Below are positions 1 to 5,084 of a DNA stretch of 5,084 bases, piece after piece (position 1 is the first letter of the stretch; every line of letters starts with the position of its first letter). Origin of the DNA: Actinoplanes liguriensis. Its GTDB lineage: Bacteria > Actinomycetota > Actinomycetes > Mycobacteriales > Micromonosporaceae. The notes beneath the pieces are model-generated. The model made no database searches. It had not been told where the DNA came from and saw only the letters and a program-made list of their open reading frames with translations. A program made the translations under genes and the position numbers. The stretch covers positions 1 to 5,084 of the forward strand of contig JNYN01003584.1 in NCBI GenBank assembly GCA_000715855.1, written 5' to 3'.

Positions 1-379
1 CCTGCCGATCGGTACCGTGCTCACGCTGCTCACCCGGATCGGCCTGGCCATGCTCGTCTACATGTTGATCGGCATCGGCATGGGCGCGCTGCTGCGCAAT
101 CAGGTCCTGGCCCTGGGCGTCGTGATCGGCTACCTCTACATGGGCGAAGCCGTCCTGATGCTGATCCCCGGCGTCAACCAGCTCTACCCGATCCTGCCCG
201 GCGGCGCCACCGCAGCCCTCACCAACTTCACCTACCTCACCGACGCGGTGTCACAGGAACTCGGCAGCACGCCTCTGCACCTGCTGTCCCCAGCCCTCGG
301 AACGCTGGTGCTGGCCGCCTATGCCCTGGCCGCCGCGCTGATTGCCATCCTGATCCCGCTGCGCCGCGACCTCACCTGA
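1..379 (+). CDS. ABC-2 type transporter permease, C-terminal part (5' end outside window)
   Basis: This is the last 125 codons of an integral membrane protein whose reading frame is open to the left edge (first full codon at position 2). The GTG at 17 is therefore internal, not a real start. Three hydrophobic stretches are visible at about residues 12-31, 35-56 and 94-119 of the fragment. An outward loop rich in Pro, Gly and Thr separates the last two, and the protein ends in a basic RRDL tail, as expected for a cytoplasmic C-terminus. The pattern of a Gly-rich helix, then a short polar turn with LRNQ, then a helix ending in LIPG, resembles actinobacterial ABC-2 permeases that work with a separate ATPase, often in drug export or export of unknown substrates. 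The substrate cannot be inferred. The ATPase gene would be expected upstream. A hairpin 21 bases after the stop suggests the transcript ends here, so the permease is probably not part of the EACC1 operon. Confidence 0.75.
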   Translation, partial: LPIGTVLTLLTRIGLAMLVYMLIGIGMGALLRNQVLALGVVIGYLYMGEAVLMLIPGVNQLYPILPGGATAALTNFTYLTDAVSQELGSTPLHLLSPALGTLVLAAYALAAALIAILIPLRRDLT

Positions 380-400
380 CCGAGACCGCCCATACCGGAC

Positions 401-421
401 GCCGGCAGGTGGACCTCCGGC
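401..421 (+). terminator. Terminator-like hairpin after the permease gene
   Basis: GCCGG at 401-405 pairs with CCGGC at 417-421. Inside, AGG (407-409) pairs with CCT (414-416) around a TGGA loop, with a single bulged C at 406. That gives 8 pairs, 7 of them G-C, starting 21 bases after the permease stop. No T-tract follows, which is common for actinobacterial intrinsic terminators, so function is inferred from structure and position only. Confidence 0.4.
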
Positions 422-470
422 ACCCAGCGCCGGGCGAGTCCGGTGGCCCGGTCGGCATCGGAAGTGAAGG

Positions 471-554
471 GTGTCTGACCAAATGGAGGAACACGGACGG
501 CGTAGGTGGGACTCCGGGAAGGTGATCGGGATGGCTTTCGATCACTCTGGGTGA
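471..554 (+). CDS. Possible 27-codon leader ORF coupled to EACC1
   Basis: A short frame starts at GTG 471, with GGAAG at 459-463 (7-base spacing) as a plausible ribosome binding site. It ends at TGA 552-554. The peptide is VSDQMEEHGRRR followed by WDSGKVIGMAFDHSG and matches nothing I recognise. An internal ATG at 483 is a second possible start. Two things support it. Codons from 483 on are mostly G/C-ending, whereas the overlapping frame that would extend EACC1 upstream to 506 is not. Also, its stop overlaps the GTG at 551 as GTGA, the usual sign of translational coupling. It may be a leader peptide that drives EACC1 translation, or a chance ORF. Confidence 0.25.
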   Translation: MSDQMEEHGRRRWDSGKVIGMAFDHSG

Positions 555-952
555 ATAGCATCCGCCGCGTGGAACTGCGGCTCACCGTGGACGGTGATCA
601 TAGCGAGGCGGCGGCGTTGAGCCGGTGGCTGACGGGTGAGAGGACCCTGCGGGGGCATCTTCGCAGGGAGGCGGGGAACGTCGCGCCGGGCGAGATGGGC
701 GGCACCACGGATATCGTGGTCGAACTGGCGGGCGCTGCGGCCTCCGGGGTGCTGACCGTGCTGACCCAGTCGCTGGTCACCTTCGCCGGCCAGCGCCGAC
801 GTAGAGTCACGGTCGAGGTGACGGCGGTGGACGGGACGCGGTACCGGGTCGAGGCGAGTGGGGCGGACGACGCCCAGGCGATCGCGGCGGATCTGGCCCG
901 GCTTGCCAGCGGGAACAAGGGCAAACGGTCCGCTCGACGGCCGGAGCGGTAA
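551..952 (+). CDS. EACC1 family protein (effector-associated constant component 1)
   Basis: A small protein of 133 residues that I recognise as EACC1 by its layout. It opens with a strand (VELRLTVDGD, residues 7-16), then a helix with SRWL (24-27). Next comes a hydrophobic segment with a conserved-looking LTQSL (71-75), a basic RRRR (82-85), two strands VTVEVT (86-91) and RYRVEA (97-102), and a final helix DDAQAIAADLARL. The family is known as a constant partner of variable effectors in predicted conflict systems of actinobacteria; its biochemical role is unknown. The next gene, a caspase fusion, begins 2 bases after the stop, so the two are almost surely co-transcribed and may form a complex. 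I chose GTG 551 because it starts just before the first core strand, third-position G/C rises there, and it overlaps a short upstream stop as GTGA. GTG 506, in the same frame (148 residues), is the alternative, with GGAGG at 485-489 spaced rather far at 16 bases. The hydrophobic stretch 55-79 could be a buried or membrane-touching helix. Confidence 0.8.
   Translation: MNSIRRVELRLTVDGDHSEAAALSRWLTGERTLRGHLRREAGNVAPGEMGGTTDIVVELAGAAASGVLTVLTQSLVTFAGQRRRRVTVEVTAVDGTRYRVEASGADDAQAIAADLARLASGNKGKRSARRPER
943..946 (+). promoter_or_regulatory. Ribosome binding site of the caspase-WD40 gene
   Basis: GGAG lies inside the last codons of the EACC1 gene, 8 bases before GTG 955. This favours GTG 955 over the in-frame GTG at 961, which would be 14 bases away, and supports coupled translation of the pair. 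Confidence 0.5.
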
Positions 953-954
953 CG

Positions 955-2985
955 GTGGGGGTGCCTGATCCGGAACGGTCGAACGTGGTGATCGTCGGGA
1001 CCAGCCGGTACGACGCCGCGGACCTGCCGGACCTGCCCGCGATCAAGAACAACGTCAAGCAACTCAGGTCGTTGCTGACCGACCGGGAGTTCGGGATCGT
1101 ACGGGCCGACCGGTGTGAGGTGATCCTCGATCCACTCGGGACCCGCGGCGTCTACCGGGCGCTGCGGGAGCATTCGGCGGCGGCCACCGACACGCTGGTG
1201 CTCTACTTCGCCGGACACGGGGAGACCGACAACCGGCTCGACCTCTACCTCAGCATGACCGACACCGATCGAGATGATCTGGCGGTCAGCGCGCTCGCGT
1301 TCGATCACGTGCGGCAGCTGCTCAACAGCAGTCCGGCGAACCGGCGGATCGTCATCCTGGACTGCTGCTTCAGTGGGCGTGCGGTGCACGGGATGAGCGG
1401 GTCGCGGCAGTCGGCGGCGGCAGACTCGGTCTGTGTCGACGGCAGCTATGTGCTCACGGCCACGACCGAGACGGCCAGGGCACTCGCTCCGCCGGGGCAG
1501 ACCTACACGGCGTTCACCGGTGAGCTCATCCGGCTGCTGCGGGAGGGGGTGCACGACGCCCCGGAGATGCTGACCATTCACACCATCTACCGCAAGCTGC
1601 GGCACGCCCTGTCCGCGAAGGGACTCCCGGAGCCGGCGAACCGGATGACCGGTACCGCCGAGGGTATTGTCCTGTCCCGCAACCGTCGCAACGTTCCGAA
1701 AGCGGCGACGAAACCCGCTGAGAAGGCGCCGCCCAAAGCCGCGGCGAAGACAAAGCCGGCTGCGGCGAAGGCGGCCGCAGCGCAGCAAGGCCCGGCCAAA
1801 CCGGTGAAGCAGGCCCCGGTCAATCCGGCGCCCGCGAAGAAGAAGACCCCGGCCGCCGCCAAGCCGAAATACGTCCCGCTGCCGAGGCTGATGTTCTGCC
1901 ACGGCGGTGCCACCCTCCTCTCCAGTGGCCGCGACCGCGTCATCAACGTCTGGGACGTCGGCACCCGCCGCCTCCGGCACACCCTGGCCGGGCACGGCGA
2001 CATCGTCGCCCACTGGGCGCTCGGCATGACCGGAACCATGCTCGCCACCGCCGGGCGGGACCGTTCGATCCAGTTGTGGAACATCCACGACGGCCGCAAG
2101 GGCACCACCATCACCGCACAGTGCCGCTGGATCGCCTTCCATCCGACCGAACCGGTGCTGGCGACCGTCGGGAAGGAGCCGGTCGTACATCTGCGCAATC
2201 TGCACGACAACCGGCAGACCCGCAGCCTGACCGGCCACACCAAGGATGTGCTCCGGGTGTCCTTCAGCCCGGACGGCACCCGGCTGCTGACCACCGCCAT
2301 GGACCGCACCATGCGCATCTGGGATGTCCGGAGCGGCAAACAGCGCGCGGTCATCTCCGGCCTGCAGAGCCCACGCCAGGTCTCTTTCCACTCCGCTTCC
2401 GGCTGGGTGGCGTCGGCCCGCCCGGACGGCCGGATCGAGCTGCGTTCGATGGCCGACGGCTCGAAGCTGACCGAACTGTCCGGCGACGGCAACCCGATCG
2501 AGGTGGTGCCCATGCACGAGGGCACCGCGATCGCGGTCCTGGACGCCTCCGGCCGGATCCGGGTCTGCGAACTCGCCACCGGTAAAGTCCTGCTGCGCCT
2601 GCCCGCCGACCCCGAGCCGGCGACGCGGATCCTGTCCGGCCCGGGTTCGCTGCTCGCCGCCCTGGCCGAGAACGGCACGACCCGCCTGCGCGACGGCTAC
2701 ACCGGCGACGTTCTGCACACCCTGTACGACCCCTGCAAATCGCCGCACTTCATCAGCTTCTCGCCGGACGCCGCACTGGCCGCCGTCGGCAGCCGCAACG
2801 ACACGGTCCGGCTCTACGACCTGACCCAGAGCCGGTTCCTGCCCCTGCGATGGACGGCGGCCGCGGTCGGGGCGGCCCGCGTGCCGCAGACCCGGCCCGC
2901 GGAGATCGTCGAGGAACCCACGGCCGCCGGTGGTTTCGGACGGCTGAGGGAGATGTACGCCCGCCTCCGCACCGACTGGGGTTAG
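955..2985 (+). CDS. Caspase-like peptidase (C14 family) fused to a WD40 propeller
   Basis: A 676-residue protein with three parts. Residues 9-240 are a caspase/metacaspase-like domain: opening strand NVVIVGTSRY, catalytic His88 in YFAGHGE (84-90), and catalytic Cys138 in ILDCCFSG (134-141), where the motif aligns with the DxCxSG of the clan. The tail has YTAFTGEL (184-191) and PEPANRM, typical of actinobacterial members. Residues 243-306 are a low-complexity linker of Ala, Lys and Pro, resembling histone H1 tails. Residues 307-625 hold eight WD-type units spaced 39-42 residues, with closing strands at 330-335 (INVWDV), 372-377, 411-416, 453-458 (MRIWDV), 494-499, 535-540, 576-581 and 618-623; the first unit lacks its usual start. 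No signal peptide or membrane helix is seen, so it is probably cytosolic. By family knowledge the enzyme cleaves proteins after specific residues; the propeller presumably binds a partner or trigger. It lies 2 bases after EACC1, which points to a conflict or programmed cell death role (inference). Codon use differs between the two halves. Confidence 0.93.
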   Translation: MGVPDPERSNVVIVGTSRYDAADLPDLPAIKNNVKQLRSLLTDREFGIVRADRCEVILDPLGTRGVYRALREHSAAATDTLVLYFAGHGETDNRLDLYLSMTDTDRDDLAVSALAFDHVRQLLNSSPANRRIVILDCCFSGRAVHGMSGSRQSAAADSVCVDGSYVLTATTETARALAPPGQTYTAFTGELIRLLREGVHDAPEMLTIHTIYRKLRHALSAKGLPEPANRMTGTAEGIVLSRNRRNVPKAATKPAEKAPPKAAAKTKPAAAKAAAAQQGPAKPVKQAPVNPAPAKKKTPAAAKPKYVPLPRLMFCHGGATLLSSGRDRVINVWDVGTRRLRHTLAGHGDIVAHWALGMTGTMLATAGRDRSIQLWNIHDGRKGTTITAQCRWIAFHPTEPVLATVGKEPVVHLRNLHDNRQTRSLTGHTKDVLRVSFSPDGTRLLTTAMDRTMRIWDVRSGKQRAVISGLQSPRQVSFHSASGWVASARPDGRIELRSMADGSKLTELSGDGNPIEVVPMHEGTAIAVLDASGRIRVCELATGKVLLRLPADPEPATRILSGPGSLLAALAENGTTRLRDGYTGDVLHTLYDPCKSPHFISFSPDAALAAVGSRNDTVRLYDLTQSRFLPLRWTAAAVGAARVPQTRPAEIVEEPTAAGGFGRLREMYARLRTDWG

Positions 2986-3189
2986 AGCGACCGCCGTGCT
3001 GTTCCGGCTGACCCGCCGGCCTGGGCCGCCGCCTTCGCCGAGATCGGCTTCGTCGTGATGAGTCGTCAGGTGCTCGACTCGCCGCTCAGTGCCGTGGACA
3101 CCGCTGCGTTGGGAAAGGCGGAGCGGCGACAGATTGATTCGTGGCGGCCCGCAACCGTGGGCGAAACGGTGTTCAACTTCTGGGACTGA
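2986..3189 (+). pseudogene. Possible C-terminal remnant of an unidentified gene
   Basis: Directly after the TAG of the caspase gene, and in the same frame, 67 further codons stay open to TGA 3187-3189. About four in five of these codons end in G or C, and the peptide looks protein-like, notably AAAFAEIGFVVMSRQV and the end SWRPATVGETVFNFWD. From memory, similar endings (WRP, then TVGE, then FNxWD) close a number of actinobacterial proteins of unknown function, but I cannot verify this here. There is no good ribosome binding site. Internal starts (GTG 3055, ATG 3058) would leave only 43-45 codons, so a decayed gene with a lost 5' part is the best reading. A small intact gene, or a tail reached by reading through the TAG, are alternatives. 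Confidence 0.35.
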
Positions 3190-3237
3190 GCTTGAAGAGT
3201 CGACGCACTCTCGTGCTGCGATCCGCGTGCTGGCTCC

Positions 3238-3258
3238 CCGCGGCGCAGTGCTCCGCGG
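3238..3258. terminator. Strong GC hairpin between convergent genes
   Basis: CCGCGG at 3238-3243 pairs with CCGCGG at 3253-3258. After one C-T mismatch, GC (3245-3246) pairs with GC (3250-3251) around an AGT loop. All 8 pairs are G-C. It sits between the plus-strand cassette and the stop codon of the minus-strand DUF4241 gene, where a bidirectional terminator would be useful. No T-tract is present on either side. The rest of 3190-3322 shows no gene on either strand. Confidence 0.4.
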
Positions 3259-3322
3259 CGGCGTTCGAGAATTTGCTGCCGATATGCGGTTTCGGCTGGT
3301 CACGGGGACAGCGAGCAGCGGA

Positions 3323-3973
3323 TCACACCTTCGCAGCCAACTTCGGGATCACCATGAAGTCGGTGACGAAGGCGGTGACATGACCGTCGGCGGCACGTCC
3401 GACGAAGGTGGGATAGATCCCGTCGCCCCACCCGGAGCTGACAGTGATCACATTCGCTTCAGTGGCCTCATCGGTGATCGCGTCGATGGCTGCTGGAGCA
3501 GGTGGGACTTGAGCGGGGATATACACGTCGTCCAGGCGGTCGAAGTCCCAATCCGCTAGTGCTCGTACGGCCACCAGATCAGCCAGAGTGCCAACTCCCG
3601 CATCGACGGGATAACCGAAGAACCCGTCCGTTCCCAGCTCAGACAGATTTTGACCCTCAGTCAGAGCAAGCTCCCACCGCATCGTCGGCTGCTCTCTCAC
3701 AACCAACTGCAGCGCGACAGTGCGGATGTCCGTTCCGCTTACGCCGTGGTGAATCGACGCGATCCACGCGCGCAACTCATACCGGCCCGGCGGCACCGTC
3801 ACGGTGAAAGGCGACACCTCGCGGGCATCCGTCAGCGGGTCGCATCCGACGATCTGTCCGCTCGGTGCCGTCACCACGCCGACCAAGCGGTCTTCGATGA
3901 CGTACTCGGCACCATCCCGAACGACACGGCTGTCGTTCTTCAGCAGTACCGGAAAGTCGGGCAAATAAGACAC
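3323..3973 (-). CDS. DUF4241 domain-containing protein
   Basis: A soluble 216-residue protein I assign to DUF4241 from its layout. There is a GQIVGCDPL segment (39-47), PPGRYELRAW (61-70), and WELAL (100-104). Next is the block GTDGFFGYPVDAGVGTLAD (114-132). Near the C-terminus lies the Gly/Asp-rich signature SGWGDGIYPTF (180-190), followed by a DGHVT turn and a DFMVI strand (205-209). The length suits a complete single-domain member. The molecular function of the family is unknown, and no signal peptide or membrane helix is visible. The start is GTG (3971-3973) with AGGAG on the minus strand (3979-3983) spaced 5 bases away. It lies downstream of the 4118-4570 gene on the same strand with a 144-base gap, so co-transcription is possible. 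It is convergent with the caspase gene. Codons near its start are less G/C-ending than in the caspase gene (for example TCT, TAT, TTG, GTT), which hints at acquisition by transfer. Confidence 0.85.
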   Translation of the reverse strand: MSYLPDFPVLLKNDSRVVRDGAEYVIEDRLVGVVTAPSGQIVGCDPLTDAREVSPFTVTVPPGRYELRAWIASIHHGVSGTDIRTVALQLVVREQPTMRWELALTEGQNLSELGTDGFFGYPVDAGVGTLADLVAVRALADWDFDRLDDVYIPAQVPPAPAAIDAITDEATEANVITVSSGWGDGIYPTFVGRAADGHVTAFVTDFMVIPKLAAKV

Positions 3974-3978
3974 ACTTA

Positions 3979-3983
3979 CTCCT
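3979..3983 (-). promoter_or_regulatory. Ribosome binding site of the DUF4241 gene
   Basis: Reads AGGAG on the minus strand, 5 bases before GTG 3971-3973. It is the best Shine-Dalgarno match seen in this window and fixes the start of the DUF4241 gene. The remaining gap, 3984-4117, shows no gene I can support. Confidence 0.65.
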
Positions 3984-4117
3984 GGGCCACCGCACTGATC
4001 TCAGCCTTCGGCCTGCATCTGATCATGCCGAGTCTCGCTGAAGTCGATTCGATCTGCTGCTCTGTCTCGTTGAAGTTGCTTCCGGTCGGACTCGTCGTCG
4101 TATCTGTCAGTGGGTGG

Positions 4118-4570
4118 CTACCTGGTGATCTCCGCGACCGGATCGTGCAGGGCTGCGATGAGTTGTCGTGCGACGTGTGGAGCCTGAGCGAGGCCGCCCT
4201 CAATTCGCAGGCGTCCGTCCTTGGCCGCTTGCTCCCTGATCCTCTTGGAGGTGGCCATCGCTTCTGCGTTGCCGGCCCAGATGCGACGGGAGAGGTCGTG
4301 GTGGGTGTTGTAGTCGGCGACGACGCGCACGTCCGCGTCCTGCAGCGGCTGGTCCCCGATCTCGATGGCGCCGTCGCGGATGCGAAGGAACCAGCCCAGC
4401 GTTCCGGTCGGGGTTCGGGCGCGGCCGGCCGGCGGATTGGTGAGCTCTTCGCTGACGGTGAAGTTCAGCTCCGCCGCGTCGAGTTGGCCAAGCAAACGCT
4501 CAGCGATGCGCTGCACGGCGGCCAGCCATTCTGGCCCGAGGAACTCGAATGTCTCCGTCGACTGCGCCAT
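4118..4570 (-). CDS. Hypothetical protein, possibly SCP2-like (sterol carrier fold)
   Basis: A 150-residue soluble protein starting at ATG (4568-4570) and ending at TAG. It begins with FEFLGPEWLAAVQRIAERLL (8-27), a tryptophan followed by an amphipathic helix. Next come strands around LNFTVSEELT (35-44), then TLGWFLRIRDGAIEIGDQP (57-75), then DADVRVVADYNTHHDL (78-93), and helices to the end. The order (a strand carrying GW and a charged turn, then an ADV strand leading into a Tyr-containing helix) is what SCP2-type lipid-binding domains show, where a hydrophobic tunnel holds a lipid or acyl chain. The match is by eye and not decisive; sequence identity in this fold is low. No catalytic motif, signal peptide or membrane helix is visible. 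The Shine-Dalgarno signal is weak. The DUF4241 gene follows after 144 bases on the same strand; nothing else in the context indicates its role. Confidence 0.7.
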   Translation of the reverse strand: MAQSTETFEFLGPEWLAAVQRIAERLLGQLDAAELNFTVSEELTNPPAGRARTPTGTLGWFLRIRDGAIEIGDQPLQDADVRVVADYNTHHDLSRRIWAGNAEAMATSKRIREQAAKDGRLRIEGGLAQAPHVARQLIAALHDPVAEITR

Positions 4571-4680
4571 GAACGGAGCCTACTCAGTCCAGGGTGATCC
4601 TTCTGCGAGGCAGGGCTCGACGTCTGCTGTGGTGGGATGTTGTTGACTGCCAGCAGGGGGTCAGCGCTGTGTGCCGCCGT

Positions 4681-4746
4681 ACGTCAGTCGGTCTGCCACT
4701 CAACGTCAGTGGTGTTGCCACTAAACGTCAGTGAGTCTCATTCCCC
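4681..4746. repeat. Three 22-bp tandem units starting with ACGTCAGT
   Basis: ACGTCAGT occurs at 4681-4688, 4703-4710 and 4725-4732, exactly 22 bases apart. Units 1 and 2 agree at 17 of 22 bases, including a shared TGCCACT near their ends; unit 3 keeps the first 8 bases and then diverges. CCACT followed 7 bases later by AGTGG (4697-4713) also gives partial dyad symmetry across the unit border. This could be a transposon end of the kind with several internal repeats (as in the IS21 family) or an operator array for a regulator binding each two helical turns. No transposase gene is present in the window. Confidence 0.6.
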
Positions 4747-4749
4747 TCC

Positions 4750-4887
4750 TCAGTCCAAGCCGACGGTGGAGCGCGGCGGATGGCGGCGGGACCCGCCTAG
4801 GTACGGGAATGGGACGGCGTGTTGCAGGGCATCGGCGGTCCGGTCGAGTGTCCAGGTCAGGGTCGTTGCGAGGACGTTGGTGGTCAC
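4750..4887 (-). CDS. Doubtful 45-codon ORF between repeat array and ANTAR gene
   Basis: On the minus strand, in the same frame as the ANTAR gene and starting 27 bases after its stop, a frame opens at GTG (4885-4887) and ends at TGA (4750-4752). The peptide begins VTTNVLATTLTWTLDRTADA and continues LQHAVPFPYLGG, ending with STVGLD. Most codons end in G or C, as in real genes of this genome, and the frame is open from the ANTAR stop onward. There is no clear ribosome binding site and no family I recognise. It may be a degraded gene end, a tiny real gene, or chance. Apart from this frame and the 22-bp repeats, 4571-4914 shows no gene. Confidence 0.2.
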   Translation of the reverse strand: MTTNVLATTLTWTLDRTADALQHAVPFPYLGGSRRHPPRSTVGLD

Positions 4888-4914
4888 CAGTGCGGTGGAG
4901 GACCGCGAGGGGCG

Positions 4915-5084
4915 TCAGGCTGGTAAATCGTAGTCAAGGGCAGCGGCAACCTCGTACGCTGCACGGCCGGTGGTTTGTGCTTGCTGGGCCAGCGCGGCGA
5001 ACGCGTCGTCGGGACTGCATTGGGAGCGTGTCATGACGGTGTTCTTGGCGCGTTCGATGACCGCCCGGTGCCGCGCCGTGGCCT
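4915..5084 (-). CDS. ANTAR domain protein, C-terminal part (5' end outside window)
   Basis: Minus-strand frame open to the right edge and ending at TGA (4915-4917); 55 complete codons are visible. They read ATARHRAVIERAKNTVMTRS, then QCSPDDAFAALAQQAQTTGR, then a short helix with YEVAAALDYDLPA. This fits the three-helix ANTAR domain: the family consensus has R-x-VI-x-xAK-x-x-LM, then a D-x-AF-x-x-L helix, then a helix ending with the xVA motif. ANTAR domains bind paired hexaloop hairpins in nascent RNA and prevent transcription termination; in actinobacteria they are often fused to GAF or response-receiver domains, which would lie outside the window here. The tail after the domain is short. 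Asn replaces the usual Gly after AK, and Gln-Ala replaces the common Ser-Gln in the third helix, so RNA binding may differ from the classic case. Confidence 0.8.
   Translation of the reverse strand, partial: ATARHRAVIERAKNTVMTRSQCSPDDAFAALAQQAQTTGRAAYEVAAALDYDLPA

Noticed and set aside
1587..2678. Second minus-strand frame of 363 codons
   Set aside because: Antisense shadow of the caspase-WD40 gene; Arg/Ser-rich translation with no recognisable domain.
598..3303. Very long open frame on the minus strand (901 codons)
   Set aside because: It lies antisense to EACC1 and the caspase-WD40 gene, both with clear family motifs. Its translation is Arg/Gly/Pro-rich without domains, the usual shadow in high-GC DNA.
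3089..3559. Plus-strand frame of 156 codons after the caspase gene
   Set aside because: It overlaps the DUF4241 gene antisense and competes with the more protein-like frame ending at 3189; no motif or ribosome binding site.
3976..4203. Minus-strand frame of 75 codons between the two minus-strand genes
   Set aside because: It overlaps the end of the 4118-4570 gene in another frame and has a Ser/Thr-rich sequence without any recognisable feature.
3650..4597. Plus-strand frame of 315 codons across the DUF4241 and SCP2-like genes
   Set aside because: It spans two separate minus-strand genes and the gap between them, and its translation has no family features, while the minus-strand reading shows clear motifs.
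4681..4746. CRISPR array
   Set aside because: Units are only 22 bases long with the match confined to 8-15 bases, three copies, and no proper spacers or cas genes.
4637..5036. Two overlapping plus-strand frames (4637-4933 and 4731-5036)
   Set aside because: They cross the repeat array and run antisense to the ANTAR domain; compositions are Arg/Ser-rich and resemble noise.

Overview
The window comes from a high-GC actinomycete chromosome. Evidence is the G/C-rich third codon positions, frequent GTG starts, an ABC-2 type permease typical of the phylum, and families that are largely actinobacterial (EACC1, ANTAR). An Actinoplanes/Micromonospora or Streptomyces type organism fits, but the genus cannot be fixed from this sequence.

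Layout. On the plus strand, 1-379 is the 3' end of an ABC transporter permease, followed by a terminator-like hairpin (401-421). A plus-strand cassette follows: possibly a 27-codon leader ORF (471-554), then an EACC1 protein (551-952), then, after 2 untranslated bases, a 676-residue fusion of a caspase-like peptidase with a WD40 propeller (955-2985). Positions 2986-3322 hold no intact gene, only a likely C-terminal gene remnant (2986-3189) and a strong GC hairpin (3238-3258). Two minus-strand genes converge on the cassette: a DUF4241 protein (3323-3973) and a 150-residue protein that may be SCP2-like (4118-4570). Positions 4571-4914 have no convincing gene. They contain a threefold 22-bp repeat (4681-4746), possibly a transposon end, and a doubtful 45-codon ORF. 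The right edge (4915-5084) is the C-terminus of an ANTAR-domain regulator on the minus strand, which runs out of the window.

The centre of interest is the EACC1 plus caspase-WD40 pair. By established knowledge, EACC1 (effector-associated constant component 1) was named in comparative-genomic work on biological conflict systems of multicellular bacteria, where it accompanies effectors such as caspase-like proteases. The inferred model is that the WD40 propeller senses or scaffolds, the caspase domain executes proteolysis (cell suicide or activation of another effector), and EACC1 is the constant partner. No NTPase of the STAND type is visible in the window, so this would be a compact two-gene version or part of a larger locus. 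Codon choice changes sharply between the caspase and WD40 halves of the fusion, which suggests a mosaic origin.
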